From: Pseudomonas putida
Lineage (GTDB): Bacteria; Pseudomonadota; Gammaproteobacteria; Pseudomonadales; Pseudomonadaceae
Assembly (NCBI RefSeq): GCF_001636055.1
Contig: NZ_CP011789.1
Location: 3,348,001-3,412,000 of the forward strand
DNA: 64,000 nt
Direction of reading: 5' to 3'
Position numbers and translations under genes: made by a program. Positions 17,107-26,181 of this stretch are shown in pieces. The notes below the pieces were generated by a model. The model made no database searches. It had not been told where the DNA came from and saw only the letters and a list, made by a program, of their open reading frames with translations. Positions within the stretch are counted from its first letter, which is position 1. Each line of letters opens with the position of its first letter.

Positions 17107-17880
17107 ATGCCAAGCAACCTCGTTGTGCAGGCCCAGGCGGACGGTGTCCGCCTGATCACCCTGCACCGCCCGCAAGCCCTCAACGCCCTGAATACCGAGC
17201 TTCTGGCAGAGCTCGCCGACGAACTCGACGCTGCCGCCCATGACGAGCACACCCGTGCGGTGGTGATCACCGGCAATCGCAAGGCCTTTGCTGCAGGCGC
17301 GGACATCAACGAGATGGCCGAGCGCGACCTGGTCGGCATCCTCAACGATCCCCGTGTCGCCCACTGGCAGCGCATCGCCGCTTTTCCCAAGCCTCTGATC
17401 GCCGCCGTCAACGGTTTCGCCCTCGGCGGCGGCTGCGAGCTGGTGATGTGCGCCGATATCGTTATCGCCGGGTCCGACGCACGCTTCGGCCAGCCAGAGA
17501 TCAACCTCGGCATCATTCCCGGCGCCGGTGGCACCCAGCGCCTGCTTCGCGCAGTCGGCAAGCCACTGGCGATGCAGCTGGTGCTCACCGGCGAAACCCT
17601 CGATGCCCGCCATGCCCTGCAGGCCGGGCTGATCAGCGAAATGACCCAGCCCGAATTGACCGTTGAACGCGCCCTGCAGGTGGCGTGCAGCATCGCGCAA
17701 AAGGCGCCGCTGGCCGTGCGCCTGGCCAAAGAGGCGCTACTCAAGGCCCAGGATACCGACCTTGCCAGCGGCCTGCGCTTCGAGCGACATGCCTTCACCC
17801 TGCTGGCCGGCACGGCCGACCGCCAGGAGGGCATCCGCGCTTTCCAGGAAAAACGCTCGGCCAGTTTCATCGGCCGCTGA
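17107..17880 (+). CDS. paaF: PaaF, 2,3-dehydroadipyl-CoA hydratase
   Basis: This 257-aa protein is a crotonase-fold enzyme with the oxyanion-hole segments AAGADINEM and ALGGGCELVMCADI and catalytic glutamates around GQPEINLGIIPGAGG. In phenylacetate breakdown it hydrates 2,3-dehydroadipyl-CoA. First gene of paaFGHIJK. Length is usual for PaaF. Equivalent to phaA of P. putida U. Confidence 0.9.
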   Translation: MPSNLVVQAQADGVRLITLHRPQALNALNTELLAELADELDAAAHDEHTRAVVITGNRKAFAAGADINEMAERDLVGILNDPRVAHWQRIAAFPKPLIAAVNGFALGGGCELVMCADIVIAGSDARFGQPEINLGIIPGAGGTQRLLRAVGKPLAMQLVLTGETLDARHALQAGLISEMTQPELTVERALQVACSIAQKAPLAVRLAKEALLKAQDTDLASGLRFERHAFTLLAGTADRQEGIRAFQEKRSASFIGR

Positions 17881-17917
17881 CCCACTCGATTCCACCGACT
17901 GACGGAGCGCGCTTGCC

Positions 17918-18709
17918 ATGAGCTTCCAGCACATCCTGTTTTCCATCGAGGACGGCATCGCCCTCCTCTCGCTCAACCGCCCCGAGCAACTCAACAGCTT
18001 CAACACCGCCATGCACCAGGAGGTGCGCGAGGCTCTCAAGCAGGTACGCCAGAGCGAACAGGTGCGGGTCCTGCTGCTGACCGGCGAAGGCCGCGGTTTC
18101 TGCGCCGGCCAGGACCTCTCCGACCGCAACGTTGCGCCAGGTGCCGAGCGGCCCGACCTGGGCCTTTCGATCGAGCAGTTCTACAACCCGCTGATCCGTA
18201 GCCTGCGCGACTTGCCGATGCCGGTGATCTGTGCGGTCAACGGCGTGGCTGCCGGCGCCGGGGCCAATATTCCCCTGGCTTGCGACCTGGTGCTGGCCGC
18301 CCGCTCGGCCAGCTTCATCCAGGCGTTCTGCCGCATCGGGCTGATCCCGGACTCTGGCGGCACCTGGCTGCTGCCACGCCTGGTCGGCATGGCCCGCGCG
18401 AAAGCCCTGGCCATGCTGGGCGAGCGCCTGAGCGCCGAACAGGCCGAGCAATGGGGGCTGATTCATCGCGCGGTCGACGACGCCGAGTTGCGCGACGAAG
18501 CACTGCGCCTGGCCCGACACCTGGCCGCTCAACCCACCTATGGCCTGGCGCTGATCAAGCGCAGCCTCAACGCAAGCTTCGACAACAGTTTCGACCAGCA
18601 GCTGACGCTCGAGCGCGACCTGCAACGCCTGGCCGGGCGCAGCGACGACTACCGCGAAGGCGTCAGCGCGTTCATGGAAAAGCGTACGCCCGTGTTCAAG
18701 GGGTGCTGA
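17918..18709 (+). CDS. paaG: PaaG, ring-1,2-epoxyphenylacetyl-CoA isomerase
   Basis: This 263-aa protein is a second crotonase-fold enzyme, distinct from PaaF: it has GAGANIPLACDLVLA and GLIPDSGGTWLLPRL, where the Asp takes the catalytic place, as in isomerases. It converts the ring epoxide to the oxepin-CoA and also moves a double bond later in the route. It lies 37 bp after paaF and 1 bp before paaH. Confidence 0.9.
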   Translation: MSFQHILFSIEDGIALLSLNRPEQLNSFNTAMHQEVREALKQVRQSEQVRVLLLTGEGRGFCAGQDLSDRNVAPGAERPDLGLSIEQFYNPLIRSLRDLPMPVICAVNGVAAGAGANIPLACDLVLAARSASFIQAFCRIGLIPDSGGTWLLPRLVGMARAKALAMLGERLSAEQAEQWGLIHRAVDDAELRDEALRLARHLAAQPTYGLALIKRSLNASFDNSFDQQLTLERDLQRLAGRSDDYREGVSAFMEKRTPVFKGC

Positions 18710-18710
18710 G

Positions 18711-20228
18711 ATGAGTGCCCTGCACATTGAAGCTCAGGTTGCGGTGATCGGCGCTGGCGCCATGGGGGCCGGCATTGCCCAAGTTGCAGCCCAGGCCGGG
18801 CATGCGGTCCGGCTTTATGACAATCGCCCGGGCGCCGCAGCGCAGGCCATCGACGGCATCGCCCGGCAATTGGCGCGCCTGGTGGACAAAGGCAAGCTGA
18901 ACGCCTGCGAGCGCGAGTCGACCGTCGCCCGCCTGCAGCCTGCCGAGTCGCTCGAGGCCCTGGCCGATGCGACGCTGGTGATCGAGGCGATCGTGGAAGA
19001 CCTCGATATCAAGCAGCAACTGCTGCGTCAGCTTGAAGCCCTCTGCGCTGAAACCTGCATCCTCGCCAGCAATACGTCGTCGTTGTCGATTACCCGCCTG
19101 GCAGCGGGGCTGGCCCGACCCGAGCGCGTGATCGGCATGCATTTCTTCAATCCTGCCCCCTTGATGGCGTTGGTCGAGGTCGTGTCGGGGCTTGCAACCG
19201 AACCGGCGGTGGCCGATACGCTGTACGACACCGCCAAGGCCTGGGGCAAGCAGCCCGTGCATGCACGCTCCACCCCCGGTTTCATCGTCAACCGCGTGGC
19301 CCGTCCGTTCTATGCCGAGAGCCTGCGCCTGCTGCAGGAAGGTGCCGCCGATTGCGCCAGCCTCGATGCGCTGTTGCGCGAGGCTGGCGGGTTCCGCATG
19401 GGCGCGTTCGAACTCACCGATCTGATCGGCCATGACGTCAACTACGCCGTCACCTGTTCGGTGTTCGACGCCTATTACGGGGATTTGCGCTTCCAGCCCT
19501 CGCAGGTACAAAAGGAAATGGTGGCCGCCGGGCGCCTGGGGCGCAAGAGCGGCCAAGGTTTCTACGACTACCGCGAAGGCGCCGAACGCCCGCAGCCTGC
19601 CGAATTGCGCAGCTCTGCCGAAGTTACACGCTGCGTGGTCGAGGGCGACCTCGGTGTCATGCAGCCGCTGCTGCAGCGCCTGAGCGCCAGCGGCGTCGAA
19701 CTGACCCAACGCGCCGGCCAGGGCTTGTTGCGCATTGGCGATGCCACCCTGGCCCTGTCCGACGGTCGCCTGGCCAGCCAGCGCGCCCGCGACGACGGCC
19801 TGCAGAACCTGGTCCTGATCGACCTTGCCCTGGATTACAGCAGCGCGACACGCATCGCGATTACCTGGGCCAGGAACACCACGATCGAAGCCCGCGATCA
19901 GGCTGTCGCGCTGCTCCAGCGTGCCGGTTTCAACGTCAGCGCCCTGGCCGACCTGCCGGGCCTGGCCGTGCTGCGCACGGTGGCCATGCTCGCCAACGAA
20001 GCCGCCGATGCCGTGCTGCAAGGTGTCGCGTCGGCGGCCGACATCGACCTGGCCATGTGCGCCGGGGTCAATTATCCGTTGGGGCCGCTGGCCTGGGCCG
20101 AACGCATCGGCCTTGCCCACACGTTGCACACCCTCGAACACCTGCAGCAGGCCTACGGCGAAGAACGCTATCGCCCTTCCCTGCTGCTGCGCCGCACCCA
20201 TGCCGAAGGAGGCCGCCTGCATGACTGA
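18711..20228 (+). CDS. paaH: PaaH, 3-hydroxyadipyl-CoA dehydrogenase
   Basis: This 505-aa protein has an N-terminal NAD fold (VAVIGAGAMGAGIAQVAAQAG), the conserved MHFFNPAPLM segment and two copies of the 3-hydroxyacyl-CoA dehydrogenase C-terminal domain, which is normal for PaaH. It oxidises 3-hydroxyadipyl-CoA to 3-oxoadipyl-CoA. The stop overlaps the paaI start by 8 bp (ATGACTGA). Confidence 0.9.
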   Translation: MSALHIEAQVAVIGAGAMGAGIAQVAAQAGHAVRLYDNRPGAAAQAIDGIARQLARLVDKGKLNACERESTVARLQPAESLEALADATLVIEAIVEDLDIKQQLLRQLEALCAETCILASNTSSLSITRLAAGLARPERVIGMHFFNPAPLMALVEVVSGLATEPAVADTLYDTAKAWGKQPVHARSTPGFIVNRVARPFYAESLRLLQEGAADCASLDALLREAGGFRMGAFELTDLIGHDVNYAVTCSVFDAYYGDLRFQPSQVQKEMVAAGRLGRKSGQGFYDYREGAERPQPAELRSSAEVTRCVVEGDLGVMQPLLQRLSASGVELTQRAGQGLLRIGDATLALSDGRLASQRARDDGLQNLVLIDLALDYSSATRIAITWARNTTIEARDQAVALLQRAGFNVSALADLPGLAVLRTVAMLANEAADAVLQGVASAADIDLAMCAGVNYPLGPLAWAERIGLAHTLHTLEHLQQAYGEERYRPSLLLRRTHAEGGRLHD

Positions 20229-20676
20229 CACACCTCGCACGCCCGAAGCGCTGGCCCGCGCCTGTGCCGACGCCATGTACGCCCGTGACCGGGCCACTCA
20301 AGGCATGGGCATCGAACTGCTCGAGGCCGGCCCCGGCAGCGCTGCCGTGCGCATGACCGTACGCGCCGACATGATCCAGGGCCACGGCACCTGCCACGGC
20401 GGCTTTCTCTTCGCCCTGGCCGATTCGGCGTTCGCCTTTGCCTGCAACAGCCACGACGAGGCCACTGTGGCCCTGGGCTGCAGCATCGATTATGTGGCCC
20501 CGGCGCTGCTCGGCGACCAGTTGACCGCCACCGCCCACGAGCTGGTGCGCAAGAGCCGCACTGGCCTCTACGACGTGCGCCTGGAAAACCAGCGTGGCGA
20601 GCTGGTGGCGCTGTTCCATGGCAAGTCCTACAAGTTGCGCGGCAGCGTGCTGACGCAGGAGACGCAAGATGACTGA
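20221..20676 (+). CDS. paaI: PaaI, hydroxyphenylacetyl-CoA thioesterase
   Basis: This 151-aa HotDog-fold thioesterase has the motif [16 protein letters not shown] (His-Gly-Gly followed by Asp) typical of PaaI. It releases CoA from ring-hydroxylated or stalled intermediates. The start at 20221 overlaps paaH by 8 bp, and the end overlaps paaJ by the same 8-bp string. A long frame opening at 19825 is excluded because it lies within paaH. Confidence 0.9.
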   Translation: MTDTPRTPEALARACADAMYARDRATQGMGIELLEAGPGSAAVRMTVRADMIQGHGTCHGGFLFALADSAFAFACNSHDEATVALGCSIDYVAPALLGDQLTATAHELVRKSRTGLYDVRLENQRGELVALFHGKSYKLRGSVLTQETQDD

Positions 20677-21889
20677 ACCGACCCTCAACGACGCCCTGAT
20701 CATCGACGCCGTGCGCACGCCCATCGGCCGCTACGGCGGCGCCCTGAGCAGCGTGCGTGCCGACGACCTGGCGGCGATCCCGATCAAGGCCTTGATCGCC
20801 CGCCACCCGACACTGGACTGGCACGCCATCGACGATGTGATCCTCGGCTGCGCCAACCAGGCCGGCGAAGACAATCGCAACGTTGCGCATATGGCCACGC
20901 TGCTGGCCGGGCTGCCTGTCGAGGTGCCGGGCACCACCCTCAACCGCCTGTGCGGCTCCGGCCTGGACGCCATCGGCAACGCCGCCCGCGCCCTGCGCTG
21001 TGGCGAGGCCGGGCTGATGCTGGCCGGCGGCGTCGAATCCATGTCCCGCGCGCCGTTCGTCATCGGCAAGGCCGAACAGGCCTTCGGCCGCAGTGCGGAA
21101 CTGTTCGACACCACCATCGGCTGGCGCTTCGTCAATCCCCTGATGAAAGCCCAATACGGCATCGACTCGATGCCCGAGACCGCCGAGAACGTCGCCGAGC
21201 AGTTCGGCATCTCGCGCGCCGACCAGGATGCCTTTGCCTTGCGCAGCCAGCACAAGGCCGCTGCCGCCCAGGCCAATGGCCGCCTGGCGCGGGAAATCGT
21301 CCCGGTCGAGATCGCCCAGCGCAAGGGCCCGCCCAAGCTGGTCGAGCAGGACGAACACCCGCGTGGCGACACCACCCTGGAGCAGCTGGCGCGCCTTGGC
21401 ACGCCGTTTCGCGAAGGTGGCAGCGTCACTGCCGGCAACGCGTCGGGGGTCAACGACGGTGCGTGCGCACTGTTGCTGGCCAGCAGCAGCGCAGCCCGCC
21501 GCCACGGCCTGCAGGCCCGCGGGCGAATCGTCGGCATGGCCGCAGCAGGTGTCGCGCCGCGCATCATGGGCATCGGCCCGGTGCCTGCGACGCGCAAGGT
21601 GCTGGAGCTGACCGGTCTTGCCCTGGCCGACATGGACGTGATCGAGCTCAACGAAGCTTTCGCGGCCCAAGGGCTGGCAGTGCTGCGCGAGCTGGGTGTT
21701 GCCGACGACGATCCACGGGTCAATCCCAACGGTGGCGCCATCGCCCTGGGGCATCCGCTGGGCATGAGCGGCGCGCGGCTGGTCACCACCGCGCTGCACG
21801 AGCTGGAGCTGACCGGCGGCCGCTACGCGCTGTGCACCATGTGCATCGGCGTCGGCCAGGGCATCGCCATGGTGATCGAGCGCCTTTGA
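20669..21889 (+). CDS. paaJ: PaaJ, 3-oxoadipyl-CoA/3-oxo-5,6-dehydrosuberyl-CoA thiolase
   Basis: This 406-aa thiolase has the nucleophile Cys in [16 protein letters not shown], the [19 protein letters not shown] histidine motif and the C-terminal [13 protein letters not shown] cysteine. It performs both thiolytic steps of the pathway, giving acetyl-CoA and finally succinyl-CoA. A start overlap with paaI indicates tight coupling. PcaF is nearly identical in chemistry, but context identifies PaaJ. Confidence 0.9.
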   Translation: MTEPTLNDALIIDAVRTPIGRYGGALSSVRADDLAAIPIKALIARHPTLDWHAIDDVILGCANQAGEDNRNVAHMATLLAGLPVEVPGTTLNRLCGSGLDAIGNAARALRCGEAGLMLAGGVESMSRAPFVIGKAEQAFGRSAELFDTTIGWRFVNPLMKAQYGIDSMPETAENVAEQFGISRADQDAFALRSQHKAAAAQANGRLAREIVPVEIAQRKGPPKLVEQDEHPRGDTTLEQLARLGTPFREGGSVTAGNASGVNDGACALLLASSSAARRHGLQARGRIVGMAAAGVAPRIMGIGPVPATRKVLELTGLALADMDVIELNEAFAAQGLAVLRELGVADDDPRVNPNGGAIALGHPLGMSGARLVTTALHELELTGGRYALCTMCIGVGQGIAMVIERL

Positions 21890-22000
21890 GGCACTTCGAC
21901 CAACGGACCGCGACCCACGCTGCAACGGGCAGTATGCTGCCCACCATGACACTCACGGCCCCTCGACGGGCCGGCGTACAAGAACAACTCGAGTGAAGCC

Positions 22001-23320
22001 ATGAACATGTACCACGATGCCGAACGCGCCCTGCTTGACCCCATGGAAACTGCCAGTGTCGATGCGCTGCGCCAGCACCAGCTCGAACGTCTGCGCTGGA
22101 GCCTGCGCCACGCCTACGACAAGGTGGCACTGTACCGTCAGCGCTTCGACGCCTGCGGCGCCCACCCGGACGACCTGAAGTCGCTCGAGGACCTGTCGCG
22201 CTTCCCCTTCACCGGCAAGAGCGACCTGCGCGACAACTACCCCTACGGCATGTTTGCCGTCCCCCAGGAAGAAGTGGTACGCCTGCACGCCTCCAGCGGC
22301 ACCACGGGCAAGCCAACGGTGGTCGGGTATACCCAAAACGACATCAACACCTGGGCCAACGTGGTCGCCCGCTCGATCCGCGCCGCAGGTGGACGCAAGG
22401 GCGACAAGGTGCATGTTTCCTATGGCTACGGCCTCTTCACCGGTGGCCTGGGCGCTCACTATGGCGCCGAGCGTCTGGGCTGCACGGTGATCCCCATGTC
22501 CGGCGGTCAGACCGAGAAGCAGGTGCAACTGATCCGCGACTTCCAGCCCGACATCATCATGGTCACGCCCTCGTACATGCTCAACCTGGCCGATGAGATC
22601 GAGCGCCAGGGCATCGACCCCAACGACCTCAAGCTGCGCCTGGGCATCTTCGGTGCCGAGCCCTGGACCGACGAGCTGCGCCGCTCCATCGAGCAACGCC
22701 TGGGCATCAACGCCCTGGACATCTATGGCCTGTCGGAAATCATGGGGCCAGGCGTGGCCATGGAGTGCATCGAGACCAAGGACGGCCCGACCATCTGGGA
22801 AGACCATTTCTACCCCGAGATCATCGACCCGGTGTCCGGCGAGGTCCTGCCGGACGGGCAACTGGGCGAGCTGGTGTTCACCTCGCTGAGCAAGGAGGCG
22901 CTGCCGATGGTGCGCTACCGCACCCGCGACCTGACCCGTCTGCTGCCCGGCACGGCACGGCCGATGCGGCGCATTGGCAAGATCACCGGGCGCAGCGACG
23001 ACATGCTGATCATCCGCGGGGTCAACGTGTTCCCTACGCAGATCGAAGAGCAGGTGCTGAAAATAAAACAGCTTTCCGAGCTTTACGAGATCCATCTGTA
23101 TCGCAATGGCAATCTCGACAGCGTGGAAGTGCACGTGGAGTTGCGCGCCGACAGCCAGTACCTGGACGACGCTACGCGCAAGGCGCTTGTGGGTGAGCTG
23201 AGCAAGCAGATCAAGACCTACATCGGCATCAGCACGCAGATTCGCCTGCAGCCCTGCGGAACGCTGAAGCGCTCAGAGGGCAAGGCTTGCCACGTCTACG
23301 ACAAACGGTTGGCCAGCTGA
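22001..23320 (+). CDS. paaK: PaaK, phenylacetate-CoA ligase
   Basis: This 439-aa adenylate-forming ligase has the ATP-binding motif ASSGTTGKPTVVGYT (about residues 93-107), the YGLSEIMGPGVAMEC segment, and a C-terminal domain with GRSDDMLIIRGVNVFPTQIE. It activates phenylacetate to phenylacetyl-CoA, which is both substrate and inducer for the cluster. It is last in the paaFGHIJK run, 111 bp after paaJ, and is followed by a strong terminator. ATG at 22001 and a second ATG two codons later are both possible. Confidence 0.95.
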   Translation: MNMYHDAERALLDPMETASVDALRQHQLERLRWSLRHAYDKVALYRQRFDACGAHPDDLKSLEDLSRFPFTGKSDLRDNYPYGMFAVPQEEVVRLHASSGTTGKPTVVGYTQNDINTWANVVARSIRAAGGRKGDKVHVSYGYGLFTGGLGAHYGAERLGCTVIPMSGGQTEKQVQLIRDFQPDIIMVTPSYMLNLADEIERQGIDPNDLKLRLGIFGAEPWTDELRRSIEQRLGINALDIYGLSEIMGPGVAMECIETKDGPTIWEDHFYPEIIDPVSGEVLPDGQLGELVFTSLSKEALPMVRYRTRDLTRLLPGTARPMRRIGKITGRSDDMLIIRGVNVFPTQIEEQVLKIKQLSELYEIHLYRNGNLDSVEVHVELRADSQYLDDATRKALVGELSKQIKTYIGISTQIRLQPCGTLKRSEGKACHVYDKRLAS

Positions 23321-23344
23321 CTTTCGATTCGGCTGCCTTTTTCT

Positions 23345-23371
23345 GCCCCGGCCTGGTCCGGGGCTTTTTTT
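23345..23371 (+). terminator. Rho-independent terminator after paaK
   Basis: GCCCCGG (23345-23351) and CCGGGGC (23358-23364) form a 7-bp GC stem with a 6-base loop, followed by seven T. It lies 25 bp after the paaK stop. Confidence 0.85.
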
Positions 23372-23390
23372 GCGCCGGATTTGCCGGCCC

Positions 23391-23466
23391 TATCGCGGGA
23401 CGAGCCCGCTCCCACAGGCGGCTCGCTGATCTTGGAGTCAGTGGGAGCGGGCTCGTCCCGCGATAG
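23391..23466. repeat. Inverted pair of Pseudomonas REP elements
   Basis: TATCGCGGGACGAGCCCGCT (from 23391) and its inverse ending CCCGCGATA (to 23466) face each other around about 24 bp. This is the usual paired REP arrangement in this genus. It lies between the paaK terminator and the paaA promoter. Confidence 0.8.
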
Positions 23467-23494
23467 GGGCGCAACGTGATACACAATTTTATCT

Positions 23495-23541
23495 GATACA
23501 TGATTTTATGTTTGATGTTAGATCACGTATCGCTTATAAAA
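23495..23541 (+). promoter_or_regulatory. Candidate paaA promoter and PaaX operator
   Basis: Block 23495-23535 (GATACAT to CGTATCGCTT) mirrors the one before paaF. Inside it TTGATG (23512-23517) and TATAAA (23535-23540) are spaced 17 bp and look like -35 and -10 boxes, so a repressor bound here would cover the promoter. A further GTGATACAC lies just upstream (about 23476-23484). Confidence 0.6.
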
Positions 23542-23581
23542 GACTCCATGCCCCAACCACCCCTGCGGCGGGAGTCCGAAC

Positions 23582-24571
23582 ATGTACGCACAGCTAGTCG
23601 AAACCGGCGTCAAACGTGTCAAGTCACTGGAAGAGATGTCGCCCGAAGAGCGCCACTTCCAGGAGAAGATCGACGCCGAGATCAAGATCGAACCGAAAAA
23701 CTGGATGCCAGAGGCCTATCGCCAGACCCTGATCCGGCAGATCTCCCAGCACGCCCATTCGGAAATCGTCGGCATGCTTCCCGAGGGCAACTGGGTCACC
23801 CGCGCGCCGAGCCTCAAGCGCAAGCTGCAGTTGATGGCCAAGATCCAGGACGAAGCCGGCCATGGCCTGTACCTGTACAGCGCCATGGAAACCCTCGGCG
23901 CCGACCGCGACGAAGAGATCGCCAAGCTGCACAGCGGCAAGGCCAAGTACTCGAGCATCTTCAACTACCCGACCCTGAGCTGGGCCGACATGGGCGCGGT
24001 GGGCTGGCTGGTCGACGGCGCGGCGATCGTCAACCAGGTGGTACTGCAACGCACCTCCTACGGCCCCTACTCGCGCGCGATGATCCGTATCTGCAAGGAA
24101 GAAAGCTTCCATCAGCGCCAGGGCTACGAGCTGCTGCTGACCATGATGCGCCACGGCACCCAGGCGCAGAAGGACATGGTCCAGGATGCAATCAATCGCC
24201 TGTGGTGGCCGTCGCTGATGATGTTCGGCCCCAGCGACGAACACTCCCCCAACAGCGCCCAGTCGATGGCCTGGAAGATCAAGCGCCAGACCAACGACGA
24301 ACTCCGCCAGCGCTTCATCGACCAGACCGTGCCGCAGCTCGAGCTGCTCGGTTGCACCGCCCCGGACCCGGAACTGAAGTGGAACGCCGACCGCGGTCAC
24401 TACGACTTCGGTGAAATCCAGTGGGACGAATTCTACGAAGTGATCAAGGGCAACGGCCCCTGCAACCAGGAGCGGGTCGCCACCCGTCGCCAGGCCATCG
24501 AAGACGGGGCCTGGGTACGCGAGGCCGCCGTGGCCTATGCGCGCAAGCAACAGAACAAGAACGCCGCCTGA
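23582..24571 (+). CDS. paaA: PaaA, catalytic subunit of phenylacetyl-CoA epoxidase
   Basis: This 329-aa protein is the di-iron oxygenase subunit. Carboxylate/His ligands appear in [19 protein letters not shown] and [15 protein letters not shown], the paired ExxH motifs of the family. It forms the PaaABCE complex that converts phenylacetyl-CoA to the 1,2-epoxide with O2 and NADPH. First gene of paaABCDE, preceded by its own promoter region. Called phaF in P. putida U. Confidence 0.95.
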   Translation: MYAQLVETGVKRVKSLEEMSPEERHFQEKIDAEIKIEPKNWMPEAYRQTLIRQISQHAHSEIVGMLPEGNWVTRAPSLKRKLQLMAKIQDEAGHGLYLYSAMETLGADRDEEIAKLHSGKAKYSSIFNYPTLSWADMGAVGWLVDGAAIVNQVVLQRTSYGPYSRAMIRICKEESFHQRQGYELLLTMMRHGTQAQKDMVQDAINRLWWPSLMMFGPSDEHSPNSAQSMAWKIKRQTNDELRQRFIDQTVPQLELLGCTAPDPELKWNADRGHYDFGEIQWDEFYEVIKGNGPCNQERVATRRQAIEDGAWVREAAVAYARKQQNKNAA

Positions 24572-24597
24572 AGCGGCGACCGATGCGGAGATCGAAC

Positions 24598-24879
24598 ATG
24601 TCTGTCTGGACCCTCTACGAAGTATTCGTGCGCAGCAAGCACGGCCTGAACCACAAGCACGTGGGCAGCGTGCATGCCGCCGACGCGGCCATGGCCATCG
24701 AGAACGCCCGTGAGCTGTACACCCGGCGCAGCGAAGGCGTGAGCCTGTGGGTGGTGCCTTCGGCGCTGATCACCGCCTCCTCGCCTGATGAAAAAGACCC
24801 GCTGTTCGCCCCTTCGGACGACAAGGTCTACCGCCATGCCAGCTTCTACGAGCTGCCTGACGAAGTCGGACACATGTGA
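24598..24879 (+). CDS. paaB: PaaB, epoxidase subunit
   Basis: This 93-aa small subunit (MSVWTLYEVFVRSKHGLNHK) has the typical PaaB opening and the YRHASFYELPDEVGHM-type C terminus. It is required for activity of the phenylacetyl-CoA epoxidase; its exact role is structural or in electron transfer. ATG at 24598 follows GGAG (24587-24590), 26 bp after paaA. Confidence 0.9.
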   Translation: MSVWTLYEVFVRSKHGLNHKHVGSVHAADAAMAIENARELYTRRSEGVSLWVVPSALITASSPDEKDPLFAPSDDKVYRHASFYELPDEVGHM

Positions 24880-24887
24880 GGCCCGCC

Positions 24888-25646
24888 ATGCACAACGACG
24901 ATCTGATCCCCTACCTCTTGCTGCTCGGCGACAGCGCCCTGATCCAAGGCCAGCGCCTGTGTCAATGGTGTGGCCACGCTCCCGCACTGGAGGAAGAACT
25001 GGCCCTGATGAATGTCGGTCTCGACCTGGTCGGCCAGGCGCGCAACTGGCTGGAGTACGCCGCCGAACTGCTCGACGACGGCCGCGATGCCGACGCCCTG
25101 GCGTTTCGCCGCGACGAACGCGCCTTCCACAACCTGCTGCTGGTCGAGCAACCCAACGGCGACTTTGCCGTGACCATGGCCAAGCAGTTCCTCTACGACG
25201 CCTGGCACCTGGCGATGCTCCAAGGCCTGTGCGCCTCAAGCGATCCGCGCATCGCCGGCATCGCGGCCAAGGCGCTCAAGGAGGTCACCTACCACCTGCG
25301 CCGCTCCGGTGAATGGGTGCAGCGCCTGGGCGGCGGCACCGACGAAAGCCGTCGCCGCATGGTCGCGGCAATCCCGGCACTGTGGCGTTTCACCGTGGAG
25401 CTGAGCCAGGGCAGTGAAAGCGAGACGCGCCTGGCCGCCGCGGGTATTGCCGCTGACCCGACGCAAGTAGGGCAAGCCTGGCTCGCCCAGGTCAGCGCCA
25501 TCTTCGCCTCGGTCGAGCTCCCGCAACCCACGCCCGCCAGTCATTTCTACCTGAGCGGTCGCAAGGGCTTGCACACCGAACACCTGGGCCTGCTGCTGGC
25601 CGAGATGCAGTTCCTGCCACGGGCCTACCCCGATGCGATCTGGTGA
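24888..25646 (+). CDS. paaC: PaaC, structural subunit of phenylacetyl-CoA epoxidase
   Basis: This 252-aa protein is ferritin-like and related to PaaA, with LMNVGLDLVGQARNWLEYAAEL and FAVTMAKQFLYDAWH helices. It forms the core heterodimer with PaaA. ATG 24888 (MHNDDLIPYLLLLGD) is preferred over a GTG at 24876. The 3' end overlaps paaD by 14 bp. Confidence 0.9.
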   Translation: MHNDDLIPYLLLLGDSALIQGQRLCQWCGHAPALEEELALMNVGLDLVGQARNWLEYAAELLDDGRDADALAFRRDERAFHNLLLVEQPNGDFAVTMAKQFLYDAWHLAMLQGLCASSDPRIAGIAAKALKEVTYHLRRSGEWVQRLGGGTDESRRRMVAAIPALWRFTVELSQGSESETRLAAAGIAADPTQVGQAWLAQVSAIFASVELPQPTPASHFYLSGRKGLHTEHLGLLLAEMQFLPRAYPDAIW

Positions 25647-26166
25647 GCTGATCGCTGGCGACCGTGGCGCCCGCAGCCTGCGCGAGGGCGACCTGGCGCG
25701 GGCCTGGGCGGTGCTGGAGCAGGTCATGGACCCGGAAGTGCCGGTGGTCAGCGTGGTAGACCTGGGAATCGTGCGCGACCTGGACTGGCGCGCCGGCCAT
25801 CTGCACCTGGTGGTGACCCCTACCTACTCCGGCTGCCCGGCCACCGAGGTGATCGAGGGGGATATCCGCCAGGCCCTGGAACAGGCCGGTTTTGCCCAGC
25901 CAGCGCTGGAACGCCGCCTGACCCCGGCCTGGAGCAGCGACTGGATCAGCGATCAAGGCCGCGAACGCTTGCGTGTCTATGGCATCGCCCCGCCCCAGGG
26001 CAATGCCAGCAAGCGCAGCCTGCTCGGCGAAGCCCCCAAGGTGTGCTGTCCGCAATGCGGCAGCGCCCACACCGAACTGCTCAGCCAGTTCGGCTCCACG
26101 GCCTGCAAGGCGCTTTATCGCTGCCGCGAGTGCCTGGAGCCGTTCGACTATTTCAAATGCATTTGA
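25633..26166 (+). CDS. paaD: PaaD, Fe-S maturation factor of the epoxidase
   Basis: This 177-aa protein has an N-terminal DUF59/MIP18 domain (VLEQVMDPEVPVVSVVDLGI and TPTYSGCPATEVI with conserved Cys). A C-terminal Cys-rich knuckle (VCCPQCGSAH, then CRECLEPFDYFKC) may bind metal. PaaD probably helps assemble or repair the [2Fe-2S] centre of PaaE. The start overlaps paaC. Confidence 0.9.
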   Translation: MRSGELIAGDRGARSLREGDLARAWAVLEQVMDPEVPVVSVVDLGIVRDLDWRAGHLHLVVTPTYSGCPATEVIEGDIRQALEQAGFAQPALERRLTPAWSSDWISDQGRERLRVYGIAPPQGNASKRSLLGEAPKVCCPQCGSAHTELLSQFGSTACKALYRCRECLEPFDYFKCI

Positions 26167-26181
26167 GCCGTGGAGACGACC

